64,000 nt of DNA from Streptomyces sp. TLI_105 (lineage in GTDB: Bacteria > Actinomycetota > Actinomycetes > Streptomycetales > Streptomycetaceae), in the NCBI RefSeq assembly GCF_900105415.1, contig NZ_FNSM01000001.1, positions 6,163,501 to 6,227,500 on the forward strand, given 5' to 3'. The notes under the pieces were generated by a model. The model did not search any database. It was not told where the DNA came from and was given only the letters and a program-made list of their open reading frames with translations. Position numbers and translations under genes: made by a program. Below, piece after piece: positions 1 to 8,168 of this stretch. The number at the start of each line of letters is the position of its first letter. Within the stretch, counting starts at the first letter, position 1.

Positions 1-771
1 CGGGTTCACCGAGATGATCCGCGCGCCCGAGGCCTTCGCCTTCTCCAGGGCCGAGAGCATCCGCGGATGGTTCGTCCCCGGGTTCTGCCCGGCCACGATG
101 ATCAGGTCCGCCCGGTGCAGGTCCTCCAGGGAGACGCTGCCCTTGCCGATGCCGATCGTCTCCGTCAGCGCCGAGCCCGAGGACTCGTGGCACATGTTGG
201 AGCAGTCCGGCAGGTTGTTCGTGCCGAACTCGCGCGCGAACAGCTGGAGCAGGAACGCCGCCTCGTTGCTCGTCCGCCCCGAGGTGTAGAAGAGCGCCTC
301 GTCCGGCGAGGCCAGGGCCCGCAGCTCCTCCGCGATGATCGAGAAGGCCCGCTCCCAGGTCACCGGCTCGTACCGCTCGCCGCCCTCCGGGAGCAGCATC
401 GGCTGCGTGATGCGGCCCTGCTGCCCCAGCCAGTACCCGCTGCGGGTCGCCAGGTCCGCCACCGGGTGCGCGGCGAAGAACTCCGGCGTCACCCGGCGCA
501 GCGTCGCCTCCTCGGCGACCGCCTTCGCGCCGTTCTCGCAGAACTCCGCCACATGCCGCTTGTCACCCTCCGGCCAGGCGCAGCCGGGACAGTCGAAGCC
601 GTCCTTCTGATTGACCTTGAGCAGGGTCCGCGCGGTCCGCCGCAGACCCATCTGCTCCTGCGCGATCCGCAGCGTGTGCCCGATGGCGGGCAGGCCGGCG
701 GCGGCGTGCTGCGGCGGCGTGACCTGCGGTGCGTCCTGGACCGGGTCACCGGCCGGCGGCTTGCTGACCAT
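1..771 (-). CDS. FdhF/YdeP-family molybdopterin oxidoreductase, alpha subunit (3' part outside window)
   Basis: Only the first 257 residues are present; the frame runs open to base 1. The ATG at 771 follows an AAGGGAGAG ribosome site. Near the N terminus are C61, C64 and C78, in a CPGC...FCENG arrangement, followed by a molybdopterin-oxidoreductase core with YTSGRTSNEA, NMCHESSG (192-199) and VAGQNPGTNHPR. This matches the formate-dehydrogenase-H-like/YdeP family, cytoplasmic proteins of roughly 760 residues that bind a bis-MGD cofactor. The substrate cannot be told from sequence; formate oxidation is possible but YdeP-type members are poorly characterised. The gene is divergent from polA, with 122 bases between the two starts. 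Confidence 0.9.
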   Translation of the reverse strand, partial: MVSKPPAGDPVQDAPQVTPPQHAAAGLPAIGHTLRIAQEQMGLRRTARTLLKVNQKDGFDCPGCAWPEGDKRHVAEFCENGAKAVAEEATLRRVTPEFFAAHPVADLATRSGYWLGQQGRITQPMLLPEGGERYEPVTWERAFSIIAEELRALASPDEALFYTSGRTSNEAAFLLQLFAREFGTNNLPDCSNMCHESSGSALTETIGIGKGSVSLEDLHRADLIIVAGQNPGTNHPRMLSALEKAKASGARIISVNP

Positions 772-864
772 CGCGCTCTCCCTTGAGCGGTAATCCTCTG
801 GCGTACGTCTCCGATCCTGTCACGCGGCACCGACAGCCCGGCACCCCGACCACTGTGGACGGGA

Positions 865-887
865 TTGTCAGCGGGCCGTGGCAGGAT
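865..887 (+). promoter_or_regulatory. DNA-damage (RecA-NDp/PafBC-type) promoter of polA
   Basis: TTGTCAGCG at 865-873, eight bases, then CAGGAT at 882-887. The known consensus is TTGTCRGTG-N8-TAnnnT, so there is one mismatch in each half. The -10 ends six bases before the GTG at 894, so transcription should start at or next to the start codon. Confidence 0.6.
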
Positions 888-893
888 CGTCCC

Positions 894-3605
894 GTGGCCG
901 AGACAGCATCGAAGACCCCCGCAGACACCCGCCCCCGCCTGCTCCTCATGGACGGGCACTCGCTCGCGTACCGGGCGTTCTACGCGCTGCCCGCGGAGAA
1001 CTTCACCACCGCGACCGGACAGCCGACGAACGCGATCTACGGGTTCGCCTCGATGCTGGCGAACACGCTCCGCGACGAGGCGCCCACGCACTTCGCGGTC
1101 GCGTTCGACGTGTCCCGCAAGACCTGGCGGTCCGAGGAGTTCCCGGAGTACAAGGCGAACCGCTCCAAGACCCCCGACGAGTTCAAGGGCCAGGTCGAGC
1201 TGATCGGCGAGCTCCTCGACGCGATGAACGCGCCGCGGTTCGCCGTCGACGGCTTCGAGGCCGACGACGTCATCGCGACCCTCGCCACCCAGGCCGAGGC
1301 AGCCGGGTTCGAGGTCCTGATCGTCACCGGCGACCGGGACTCCTTCCAGCTGGTCTCCGACCACACCACCGTGCTCTACCCGACCAAGGGCGTCTCCGAG
1401 CTCACCCGCTTCACCCCGGAGAAGGTCCAGGAGAAGTACGGCCTCACGCCCTCGCAGTACCCCGACTTCGCGGCCCTGCGCGGCGACCCGTCCGACAACC
1501 TCCCGGGCATCCCCGGCGTCGGCGAGAAGACCGCGGCCAAGTGGATCAACCAGTTCGGCTCCTTCGACGAGCTCGTCGCGCGCGCCGAGGAGGTCAAGGG
1601 CAAGGCCGGCCAGAACTTCCGCGACCACCTGGAGGCGGTCAAGCTCAACCACCGCCTGACCGCGATGGTCACGGACGTCGAGCTGCCGAAGGGCGTCACG
1701 GACCTCGCCCGCGAGCCGTACGACCGCGCGGCCGTCGCCCTCGTCCTCGACACCCTGGAGATCCGCAACCCCTCGCTGCGCGAGCGGCTCCTCGCCGTCG
1801 ACCCGGGCGCCGCCGAGGAGGCCGCCCCCGCCCCCGCCGCGGGCCTGGAGCTCGACTTCACCGTCCTCGGCGCGGGCGAGCTCGCCCCCTGGCTCGCCGA
1901 GCACGCCACCGAGCCCCTCGGCATCGCCACCGTCGACAGCTGGGCCCTCGGCACCGGGAACGTCAGCGAGGTCGCCCTCGCCGCCGCCGGGGGAGCCGCC
2001 GCCTGGTTCGACCCCAGCGCGCTCGACGAGGCCGACGAGCAGGCCTGGGCCGCATGGATCTCCGCCCCCGACCGGCCGAAGGTCATGCACAACGCCAAGG
2101 GCGCCATGCGGGTCTTCCCCGAGCACGGCTGGAGCATCGCCGGCGTCACCATGGACACCGCCCTCGCCGCCTATCTGGTCAAGCCCGGCCGGCGCTCCTT
2201 CGCCCTCGACGCCCTCACCGTCGAGTACCTCGGCCGCGAGCTCGCCCCGGCGGCCGCCGCCGACGGCCAGCTCGCCTTCGGCGCAGACGACACCGCCGAG
2301 GCCGAAGCCCTCATGAGCCAGGCACGGGCCGTCCTCGACCTCGGCGCGGCCTTCGACGAGCGGCTCGCCGAGGTCGGCGCCCGCGAGCTCCTCCACGAGG
2401 TCGAGCTCCCCACCTCCGCCCTCCTCGCCCGCCTGGAGCGGCACGGCATCGCCGCCGACCGCGACCACCTGGAGGCCATGGAGCAGCAGTTCGCCGGGGC
2501 GGTCCAGCAGGCCGTCAAGGAGGCCCACGCCTCCGTCGGCCACGAGTTCAACCTCGGCTCGCCCAAGCAGCTCCAGGAGGTCTTCTTCGGCGAGCTGAAC
2601 CTCCCGAAGACCAAGAAGACCAAGACCGGCTACACGACGGACGCCGACGCCCTCGCCTGGCTGGCCGGCCAGACCGAGCACGAGCTGCCGGTGATCATGC
2701 TCCGCCACCGCGAGCAGGCCCGCCTGCGCTCCACGGTCGAGGGCCTGATCAAGACCGTCGCGGCGGACGGCCGCATCCACACCACCTTCAGCCAGACGGT
2801 CGCGGCGACCGGCCGCCTGTCCTCCACCGACCCCAACCTGCAGAACGTGCCGGTCCGCACGGACGAGGGCCGGGCCATCCGGCACGGCTTCGTCGTCGGC
2901 AAGGGCTTCGAGGCCCTCATGACCGCCGACTACAGCCAGATCGAGCTGCGCGTCATGGCCCACCTCTCCGAGGACGAGGGCCTCATCGAGGCCTTCACCT
3001 CCGGCGAGGACCTGCACACCACCGTCGCCTCCCAGGTCTTCGGCGTCGAGCGGTCCGCCGTCGACGCCGAGATGCGCCGCAAGATCAAGGCCATGTCGTA
3101 CGGCCTGGCCTACGGCCTCTCCGCCTTCGGCCTCTCGCAGCAGCTGACCATCGACCCGGCCGAGGCCCGGATCCTGATGGAGACCTACTTCGAGCGCTTC
3201 GGCGGGGTACGGGACTACCTGCGCCGCGTCGTCGACGAGGCCCGCGCCACCGGCTACACCGAGACGATGCTGGGCCGCCGCCGCTACCTCCCGGACCTCA
3301 ACAGCGACAACCGGCAGCGCCGCGAGGCCGCCGAGCGGATGGCGCTCAACGCCCCCATCCAGGGCACGGCCGCCGACATCGTCAAGGTCGCCATGCTGAA
3401 CGTCGACCGGGCGCTCACCGAGGCGGGCCTCGCCTCCCGGATGCTCCTCCAGGTCCACGACGAAATCGTGCTCGAACTCGCCCCCGGCGAGCGCGAGCAG
3501 GTCGAGACCCTGGTCCGCGAGCAGATGTCGGCCGCCGCCGACCTCCGCGCCCCCCTGGACGTCTCGGTGGGCGTCGGCCAGAACTGGGACGCGGCAGCGC
3601 ACTGA
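894..3605 (+). CDS. polA: DNA polymerase I
   Basis: A 903-residue family A polymerase for Okazaki-fragment processing and repair synthesis. Residues about 15-310 form the 5'-3' exonuclease (flap nuclease) domain. About 330-520 form a proofreading-like domain that has lost the DxE motif and the later metal-binding Asp residues (the first motif reads GIATVDSWALG), so it should be inactive. About 530-903 form the polymerase: motif A DYSQIELR near 679, O helix RRKIKAMSYGLAYG near 727, motif C QVHDEIVLE near 853. The O helix carries Tyr where E. coli has Phe762, as reported for mycobacterial Pol I. The frame is open upstream to 783, but GTG 894 is chosen because a promoter ends six bases before it and the protein then begins as in its relatives. 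Confidence 0.97.
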   Translation: MAETASKTPADTRPRLLLMDGHSLAYRAFYALPAENFTTATGQPTNAIYGFASMLANTLRDEAPTHFAVAFDVSRKTWRSEEFPEYKANRSKTPDEFKGQVELIGELLDAMNAPRFAVDGFEADDVIATLATQAEAAGFEVLIVTGDRDSFQLVSDHTTVLYPTKGVSELTRFTPEKVQEKYGLTPSQYPDFAALRGDPSDNLPGIPGVGEKTAAKWINQFGSFDELVARAEEVKGKAGQNFRDHLEAVKLNHRLTAMVTDVELPKGVTDLAREPYDRAAVALVLDTLEIRNPSLRERLLAVDPGAAEEAAPAPAAGLELDFTVLGAGELAPWLAEHATEPLGIATVDSWALGTGNVSEVALAAAGGAAAWFDPSALDEADEQAWAAWISAPDRPKVMHNAKGAMRVFPEHGWSIAGVTMDTALAAYLVKPGRRSFALDALTVEYLGRELAPAAAADGQLAFGADDTAEAEALMSQARAVLDLGAAFDERLAEVGARELLHEVELPTSALLARLERHGIAADRDHLEAMEQQFAGAVQQAVKEAHASVGHEFNLGSPKQLQEVFFGELNLPKTKKTKTGYTTDADALAWLAGQTEHELPVIMLRHREQARLRSTVEGLIKTVAADGRIHTTFSQTVAATGRLSSTDPNLQNVPVRTDEGRAIRHGFVVGKGFEALMTADYSQIELRVMAHLSEDEGLIEAFTSGEDLHTTVASQVFGVERSAVDAEMRRKIKAMSYGLAYGLSAFGLSQQLTIDPAEARILMETYFERFGGVRDYLRRVVDEARATGYTETMLGRRRYLPDLNSDNRQRREAAERMALNAPIQGTAADIVKVAMLNVDRALTEAGLASRMLLQVHDEIVLELAPGEREQVETLVREQMSAAADLRAPLDVSVGVGQNWDAAAH

Positions 3606-3656
3606 CGAGACGCCCACCCCGTCGTGGGCACCTGGCCGGGGCCCCCGTCCCACCCC

Positions 3657-3836
3657 CGTGTGGCAATCGTCCCGCTGGGGCGAGGGGGCCCCTGCTCGAG
3701 CGAAGCCGAGAGCTTGGGGGAGGGTGGGCACAACGGAACGGCGCCCTTGCGGGCGCGCTTCGCCTTCCGCGCCTTGACCCGCACCACGTGCACATCGCAC
3801 TCGTGGTGCGGGTCAAGGCACAGGAGGCGAAGCGGT
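3657..3836 (+). repeat. dispersed intergenic repeat, copy A
   Basis: Copy A and copy B (54228-54410) share, in the same order, a TCGTCCCGCTGGGGCGAGGG block, a CTGCTCGAGCGAAGCCGAGA block, a GGTGGGCACAACGGAACGGC block, and a long inverted repeat built on CCTTGACCCGCACC. The order is kept while spacing and some bases differ. Similar intergenic blocks recur in Streptomyces genomes, as I recall. There is no coding sign. Confidence 0.8.
3771..3819 (+). terminator. long perfect inverted repeat, probable bidirectional terminator of polA
   Basis: The 18-base arms (3771-3788 and 3802-3819) are perfectly complementary around a 13-base loop. There is no T-run, which is common for Streptomyces terminators. 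It lies 166 bases after the polA stop, within the dispersed repeat. Confidence 0.55.
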
Positions 3837-3919
3837 CGACACGGGACAGGCCCGGTGGATGTGCGCCAGTCGGACCAGTAAAAGGGCGCCCGGGCGGCAC
3901 GGCTCCCGAAACTGGGGGC

Positions 3920-5092
3920 ATGATCACGCGCCGCCGCCCCCGCCTCCCCACCTGGGCCCTCCTCGGCGCCCTCCTCGGCGCGTCGGGCACCGCCTGGTCC
4001 TGGCCCGCCGAGGCCCACCGGGCGCCCGCACTCTGCACCTCGTCCCGCGAGCCGACCCTCGCCGCCCGGCTGTCGCAGGACATCGCGGCGGCGCTCAAGG
4101 GCCGCGAGGGCACGGTCTCCGTCGCGCTCCACGACCCCGTGCGCGGACTGCGCTGCCGGCTCGCCGACACCGTGCCGTACGACTCCGCCAGCATCGCCAA
4201 GGTCCTGATCATGCAGGCCGTCCTCGGGCGCGCGGAGGAGCTCGGCCGGGTGCCCACCCGACTGGAGTCGCGGCGGCTGAAGGCGATGATCACCCGCTCG
4301 GACAACACCGCCGCCACCGAGCTGTGGGAGGGGCTGTCCCGCGCCCGGCTGAACAGGGTGCTGCGGGAGGCCGGAGCCCAGGACACCGTCCTGGGCCACG
4401 ACAACTACTGGGGCCTCACCCGCACCACCGCTCGCGACCAACTCGCCCTGCTCGCCGCGGTGTCACGCCGCGGCGAGGCCCTGTCCCTGATGGGGCAGGT
4501 GGTCCGCCCACAGGCCTGGGGCGTCACCGCGGGCGCGCCCCGCACGGTCAAGGTCCACCTCAAGAACGGCTGGCTGCCCCGCGCGACCCACGCCTGGCGG
4601 GTCCACAGCGTCGGCATCGTGCGCCCGGCGGCGGCCCCGACGGGCACCGACACGGGCACGGCCCCGGGCAGGGACGCGAGCACGGACACCGGGAGGGGGA
4701 CGAGCCCGGGCACCGACACGGGCACGGGCAGCGGCACCGGCACGCCGAGCCCCGCCGTCGACTACCGGATCGTCCTCCTGAGCCACGACAACCCCACCAT
4801 GCGGTACGGCGTCCGCACCCTGGAGAGCGTCGCCCTCGTCGTGCACCGCAGGCTCTCCGGCGGCGCCGCGGCCCGTGGCTTCACCCCGCCGGAGAAGATC
4901 AGCGAGATCCCGGACGGGAGCGCTCCGGCCGAGGTCCCGGGCCGGGGAGATCCCGGTGCGCCGGCTCCTGGTGAGTCGGAGTGGCCGGAGCCGTCCGGGC
5001 CCGCCGCGATCCGAGGAGCCGCGCCCCCGTCCCGTACAGCACGAGCCCGACGGCGAGCCCCGCGCCGGCGCCGAAGCAGGCCGTCGGGATGA
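3920..5092 (+). CDS. secreted class A beta-lactamase/DD-peptidase-fold serine hydrolase
   Basis: 390 residues, starting MITRRRPRLP with a hydrophobic export segment (about 11-32). The active-site motifs of the penicillin-recognising fold are in order: SIAK (Ser91, Lys94), SDN (127-129) and KNG (215-217) in place of the usual KTG. The altered third motif makes penicillin hydrolysis uncertain; many such actinobacterial proteins are annotated only as serine hydrolases. A Thr/Gly/Asp-rich insert at about 238-276 interrupts the domain. The last 75 residues are Pro/Arg-rich and are read from DNA that also encodes the end of the opposite gene, so they are probably non-functional tail. The stop lies 194 bases inside the convergent DUF4184 gene. 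Confidence 0.8.
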   Translation: MITRRRPRLPTWALLGALLGASGTAWSWPAEAHRAPALCTSSREPTLAARLSQDIAAALKGREGTVSVALHDPVRGLRCRLADTVPYDSASIAKVLIMQAVLGRAEELGRVPTRLESRRLKAMITRSDNTAATELWEGLSRARLNRVLREAGAQDTVLGHDNYWGLTRTTARDQLALLAAVSRRGEALSLMGQVVRPQAWGVTAGAPRTVKVHLKNGWLPRATHAWRVHSVGIVRPAAAPTGTDTGTAPGRDASTDTGRGTSPGTDTGTGSGTGTPSPAVDYRIVLLSHDNPTMRYGVRTLESVALVVHRRLSGGAAARGFTPPEKISEIPDGSAPAEVPGRGDPGAPAPGESEWPEPSGPAAIRGAAPPSRTARARRRAPRRRRSRPSG

Positions 5093-5810
5093 CGTCGAGG
5101 GGCGTCTCGATCCGGTCCCAGCCCCAGTACGCCGCCCAGCGCAGCACCCGGTGGGCGACACCCCCGAGGACGCAGCCGCCGATCAGCCCGGCGGCCAGGA
5201 GCCGGCCGCGTCGGCCGGGGACCGGAACCCGGGACGGCAGCCCCACCCCAGGAGGGGAGGTGCGCAACGCCCGCGCCGTGCACCAGGCGAGGATTCCGAG
5301 GGCCAGCGCCGAACCGCCGTACTGCGCGTAGAGATAGACCGGGAACCCGGCGACGACCTCACCGAGGAAGGGGATCGCGCGGGTGCCCCAGCGGTCGAGA
5401 TGGGTGAAGGAGTCCCACACCACGTGCGTGGTGGCGCCGAGGATCGCCGAGAGGCAGAACCACCCGACGAGCGCCGCCGGGTGCCGCTCCCGCCAGGGAC
5501 GGCCCCGGACGAGGCCGTGCACCCGGCCGCGCCACCGCTCGGGCAGCAGCGCGACGAGCGGCTCGCGCACGGTCAGCCACAGGGCCACGAGCGCGGCGGT
5601 GATCAGCACGTCGGCCGTGACGATCCCGACGGGGGAGTGGGTGACGTCCCCGAGGACCATCGCCCCGGGGAACGCGGTCGCGGCGAAGTAGGTCATGTCG
5701 GGCGAGAAGGACCCGGCGACGAGGGCGGACGCGACCAGCGGGCCGCGCGCGGTCCCGTCCCGGCGCAGCGCGGGCAGCACGGCGGCGGCGTGGCTCAGCG
5801 TGAACGGCAA
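4899..5810 (-). CDS. DUF4184 family membrane protein
   Basis: 303 residues. The TTG at 5810 is chosen because it gives an N terminus MPFTLSHAAAVLP, which is the typical beginning of this family, and a GGGGAA ribosome site lies just upstream; the open frame extends further but loses similarity. Several hydrophobic segments follow, with conserved-looking SPDMTYF and THVVWDSFTH motifs suggestive of membrane-embedded histidines as in YdjM-like proteins. Function unknown. Its 3' end overlaps the opposite serine hydrolase gene by 194 bases. Confidence 0.8.
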   Translation of the reverse strand: MPFTLSHAAAVLPALRRDGTARGPLVASALVAGSFSPDMTYFAATAFPGAMVLGDVTHSPVGIVTADVLITAALVALWLTVREPLVALLPERWRGRVHGLVRGRPWRERHPAALVGWFCLSAILGATTHVVWDSFTHLDRWGTRAIPFLGEVVAGFPVYLYAQYGGSALALGILAWCTARALRTSPPGVGLPSRVPVPGRRGRLLAAGLIGGCVLGGVAHRVLRWAAYWGWDRIETPLDVIPTACFGAGAGLAVGLVLYGTGARLLGSRRARTAPATPTHQEPAHRDLPGPGPRPERSRPGSR

Positions 5811-5987
5811 CGGGAGTTCCCCCAGGGTTCCGACGGTGACGGCGGCCGGTGTGCGCGGCCGACCGGAGTGCAAGAGGGGCGGGACGCTCCGGTCGGTTCC
5901 CGGAATCCCCTGGTCGGCAGGCGGCCAAGAGGTGACGAAACCGTGAAACACGGTCAGGGGTCGGTGTTCGGCGGTCCGGAGTTGGCA

Positions 5988-6024
5988 TAGGGTCGCCTGA
6001 GGTCTCACGCGGGGAGCGTGGGAC
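5988..6024 (+). promoter_or_regulatory. probable -10 and 5' hairpin of the transglycosylase mRNA
   Basis: TAGGGT at 5988-5993 is a typical Streptomyces -10; the -35 is poor. A 9-base-pair hairpin (6002-6010 with 6016-6024, loop GGGGA) would sit at the very 5' end of the transcript, ahead of a GGGGAGGGG ribosome site. Confidence 0.4.
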
Positions 6025-6051
6025 CGCGTCGACGGGGAGGGGACGACGGAC

Positions 6052-7851
6052 ATGGCAGCGCACATCGGACGCCGACTGCGCAAGGGAGCCACCAGCGGTG
6101 TGGTGATGGCCGCGGCGGTCGCCGCGCTCGCCGCCTCGCAGGCGCCGGAGACGATCCCGCAGGCCACGGACAACACGGGCGGGGACCAGGCCATCGGCGC
6201 CGGTGACACGGCTTCTCCGTCCGGGGACGGCTCCGCCTCGGGCGATTCCCCGTACTACACGAAACTCCCGCCGCTGTTCACGCCGAACAAGCCCGGGGCG
6301 AGCACCAATCTGCCGCTGACGACCGGCCCCGCCGAGGCCGGCATACCCGCGTCCGTCTACTCCGCCTACAAGCGGGCCGAGCTCTCGATACGTTCGACCG
6401 ACCCCGGCTGCAACCTGCCGTGGCAGCTGCTCGCCGGCATCGGCAAGGTCGAGTCCGGTCAGGCGAACGGCGGCAGGGTCGACGCCAACGGCACGGCATC
6501 GCCGCGGATCCTCGGCCCTGCCCTCGACGGCAACGGCTTCGCCATGATCGCGGACACCGACGGCGGCGCCTTCGACGGCGACAAGGTCCACGACCGGGCC
6601 GTCGGCCCGATGCAGTTCATCCCGTCCACCTGGGCCACCTGGGGCCAGGACGCCAACAGCGACGGGAAGAAGGACCCGAACAACATCTACGACGCGGCGC
6701 AGGCCGCCGGCCTCTACCTCTGCGCCAACGACCGCAACCTCGCGCTCAAGGCCGACCTCGACCAGGCGATCCTCAGCTACAACCGCTCCAGGGAGTACCT
6801 GAACACGGTCCTGTCCTGGGCCGCCTTCTACGAGCGCGGCACCCACCAGATCCCGGACGGCACGGGCGTGCTGCCGGTGGGGCGCAGCGACAACGGCACC
6901 AGGGGCAACCGCCCCCACCCCACCACGCCGCTCCCGACCGTCCCCACGACTCCGGCGCCGACGCCCGGCGCCCAGAAGCCGAAGCCGCCGTCGGAGCACC
7001 GTCCCGGCACGGTCAAGCCGCCGACCGTTCCCGCCAAGCCCCCGGTCACCCCGCCCGCCCTCCCGGCGGCCGCCAAGGTCGCACAGCTCGCGATCGTGGC
7101 CAACGAGAAGCCGACCACGACCACCGGCAGCGCCTTCACGGGACTTCCCCGGGTCGCGGCGCTCGACGCCTCGGGCAAGCCGGTCCCCGGCGTGAACATC
7201 CGCTTCGAGATCGTCGGAGCCACCGACACCCGGTTCGGCGCCGGCGGTACCACCGCCACCGTCACCACCGGCTCGGCAGGCCTCGCCACCTCTCCCGCCC
7301 TCCGGGCCGGCGAGAAGACGGGAGCCTTCATCGTGCGGGCCACCGTCGTGGGCCGGACCCTGGACGCGGCCGACTTCGCCGCGACCGTCACGGAGCGTCG
7401 GGCGGACACCCTCACCCGGCTCGCCGGCGACCCGCTGTCCGCCACGACCGGCACCTCCTTCACCCAGAAGGTCCAGGTGAAGGCCACCGACAAGGGCGCC
7501 CTCGCCCCCGGTGTGCGCGTCACCGCGGTGATCGTCACCTCGAAGACGGACCCCCAGGAGAGCACCGAGGGCCCGTCCTTCAAGCGCGCGGACGGCACCA
7601 CGGTCCGTACCCTCACGCTCGTGACCGGCACGGACGGACTGCTCACCTTCGAGTCCGGCGACCTCCTCGCGGGCGACAAGGCCGGCACGTACTACGTGCA
7701 GCTGACCGCACCGGGTGGCGGCACCACCTTCGTCGACCTGACGGTCAGCGCCCCCGCCACGACGGACCCGACCCCGACCCCGGAGCCGACGCCTTCCGGC
7801 GGCACCTCGCCCGAGGCCACCCCCTCGCCCGGCACCTCGCCTTCGGCCTGA
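6052..7851 (+). CDS. secreted lytic murein transglycosylase with two Ig-like domains
   Basis: 599 residues. A signal segment (about 11-30) precedes an SLT/MltB-type lysozyme-like domain at about 95-280. The probable catalytic Glu134 is in GIGKVESG, followed by GPMQFIPSTW near 184 and a conserved LSYNRS. The enzyme should cleave the glycan strands of peptidoglycan outside the membrane. A Pro/Lys-rich linker (about 285-340) leads to two bacterial Ig-like repeats (about 345-450 and 455-565), each starting with a similar TTTGSAFTG / ATTGTSFTQ pattern, then a Pro/Thr tail. The Ig repeats may hold it at the wall or cell surface. A strong terminator follows at 7881. Confidence 0.9.
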   Translation: MAAHIGRRLRKGATSGVVMAAAVAALAASQAPETIPQATDNTGGDQAIGAGDTASPSGDGSASGDSPYYTKLPPLFTPNKPGASTNLPLTTGPAEAGIPASVYSAYKRAELSIRSTDPGCNLPWQLLAGIGKVESGQANGGRVDANGTASPRILGPALDGNGFAMIADTDGGAFDGDKVHDRAVGPMQFIPSTWATWGQDANSDGKKDPNNIYDAAQAAGLYLCANDRNLALKADLDQAILSYNRSREYLNTVLSWAAFYERGTHQIPDGTGVLPVGRSDNGTRGNRPHPTTPLPTVPTTPAPTPGAQKPKPPSEHRPGTVKPPTVPAKPPVTPPALPAAAKVAQLAIVANEKPTTTTGSAFTGLPRVAALDASGKPVPGVNIRFEIVGATDTRFGAGGTTATVTTGSAGLATSPALRAGEKTGAFIVRATVVGRTLDAADFAATVTERRADTLTRLAGDPLSATTGTSFTQKVQVKATDKGALAPGVRVTAVIVTSKTDPQESTEGPSFKRADGTTVRTLTLVTGTDGLLTFESGDLLAGDKAGTYYVQLTAPGGGTTFVDLTVSAPATTDPTPTPEPTPSGGTSPEATPSPGTSPSA

Positions 7852-7880
7852 CCGCCCGCGCCTCCGCGCCGCGTTCCTCC

Positions 7881-7918
7881 GCGCCGTCCCCCGTCCGCAC
7901 CGGACGCGGGGACGGCGC
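7881..7918 (+). terminator. terminator after transglycosylase gene
   Basis: GCGCCGTCCCC pairs with GGGGACGGCGC, with a further GTCC/GGAC stack inside. It lies 30 bases after the stop. Confidence 0.7.
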
Positions 7919-8016
7919 TTCGCGTTACCCGGGTGCAACGTGTTCTCATCTCACGGCCACGTTGCTACGGTGCCCCCGCCCTGACGACCTATCAGATCGC
8001 ACCCGGGAGGCCGACC

Positions 8017-8157
8017 ATGCGCGCCCTCGTCGCCGCCGCCATCGGACTCGCCCCAGTCCTCCTCTTCGTCCTGCTCCTCTCCGTGGTCGATCTGCCGCCC
8101 GACGGCCCCACCTCGCCCAAGCCCCTCCTGACCGCAGACCCCGGCCCCAAGAAGTAG
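8017..8157 (+). CDS. SPW_0924 family small membrane protein
   Basis: 46 residues: one hydrophobic segment (about 4-26) followed by a short Pro-rich tail with a SPKPLLT motif. A small protein of this type is typically found directly before a DUF3068 gene in Streptomyces, as here (11 bases apart). A GGGAGG ribosome site precedes the ATG. Role unknown; it is probably made together with the DUF3068 protein. Confidence 0.75.
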   Translation: MRALVAAAIGLAPVLLFVLLLSVVDLPPDGPTSPKPLLTADPGPKK

Positions 8158-8168
8158 GGGGGCCGACC

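Larger units (their letters stand above)
3606..3919. other. 314-base gap between polA and the next gene, filled by a dispersed repeat
   Basis: No convincing gene is present. About 180 bases (3657-3836) are an intergenic repeat shared with 54228-54410. The remainder, up to the ATG at 3920, shows no clear promoter. Confidence 0.7.

Noticed and set aside
783..893. An upstream extension of polA to 783
   Set aside because: It overlaps the promoter elements at 865-887, and the added residues do not resemble other PolA N termini.
489..3800. Very long open frames opposite or beside polA, including one of over 1100 codons on the minus strand
   Set aside because: Composition is that of a shadow frame created by GC-rich codon bias; polA in the other frame is unmistakable and the shadow has no family motifs.
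5811..6051. A ydaO (c-di-AMP) riboswitch before the transglycosylase gene
   Set aside because: Such switches precede many Streptomyces wall-hydrolase genes, but the conserved core motifs are not visible and the predicted leader is only about 50 bases.
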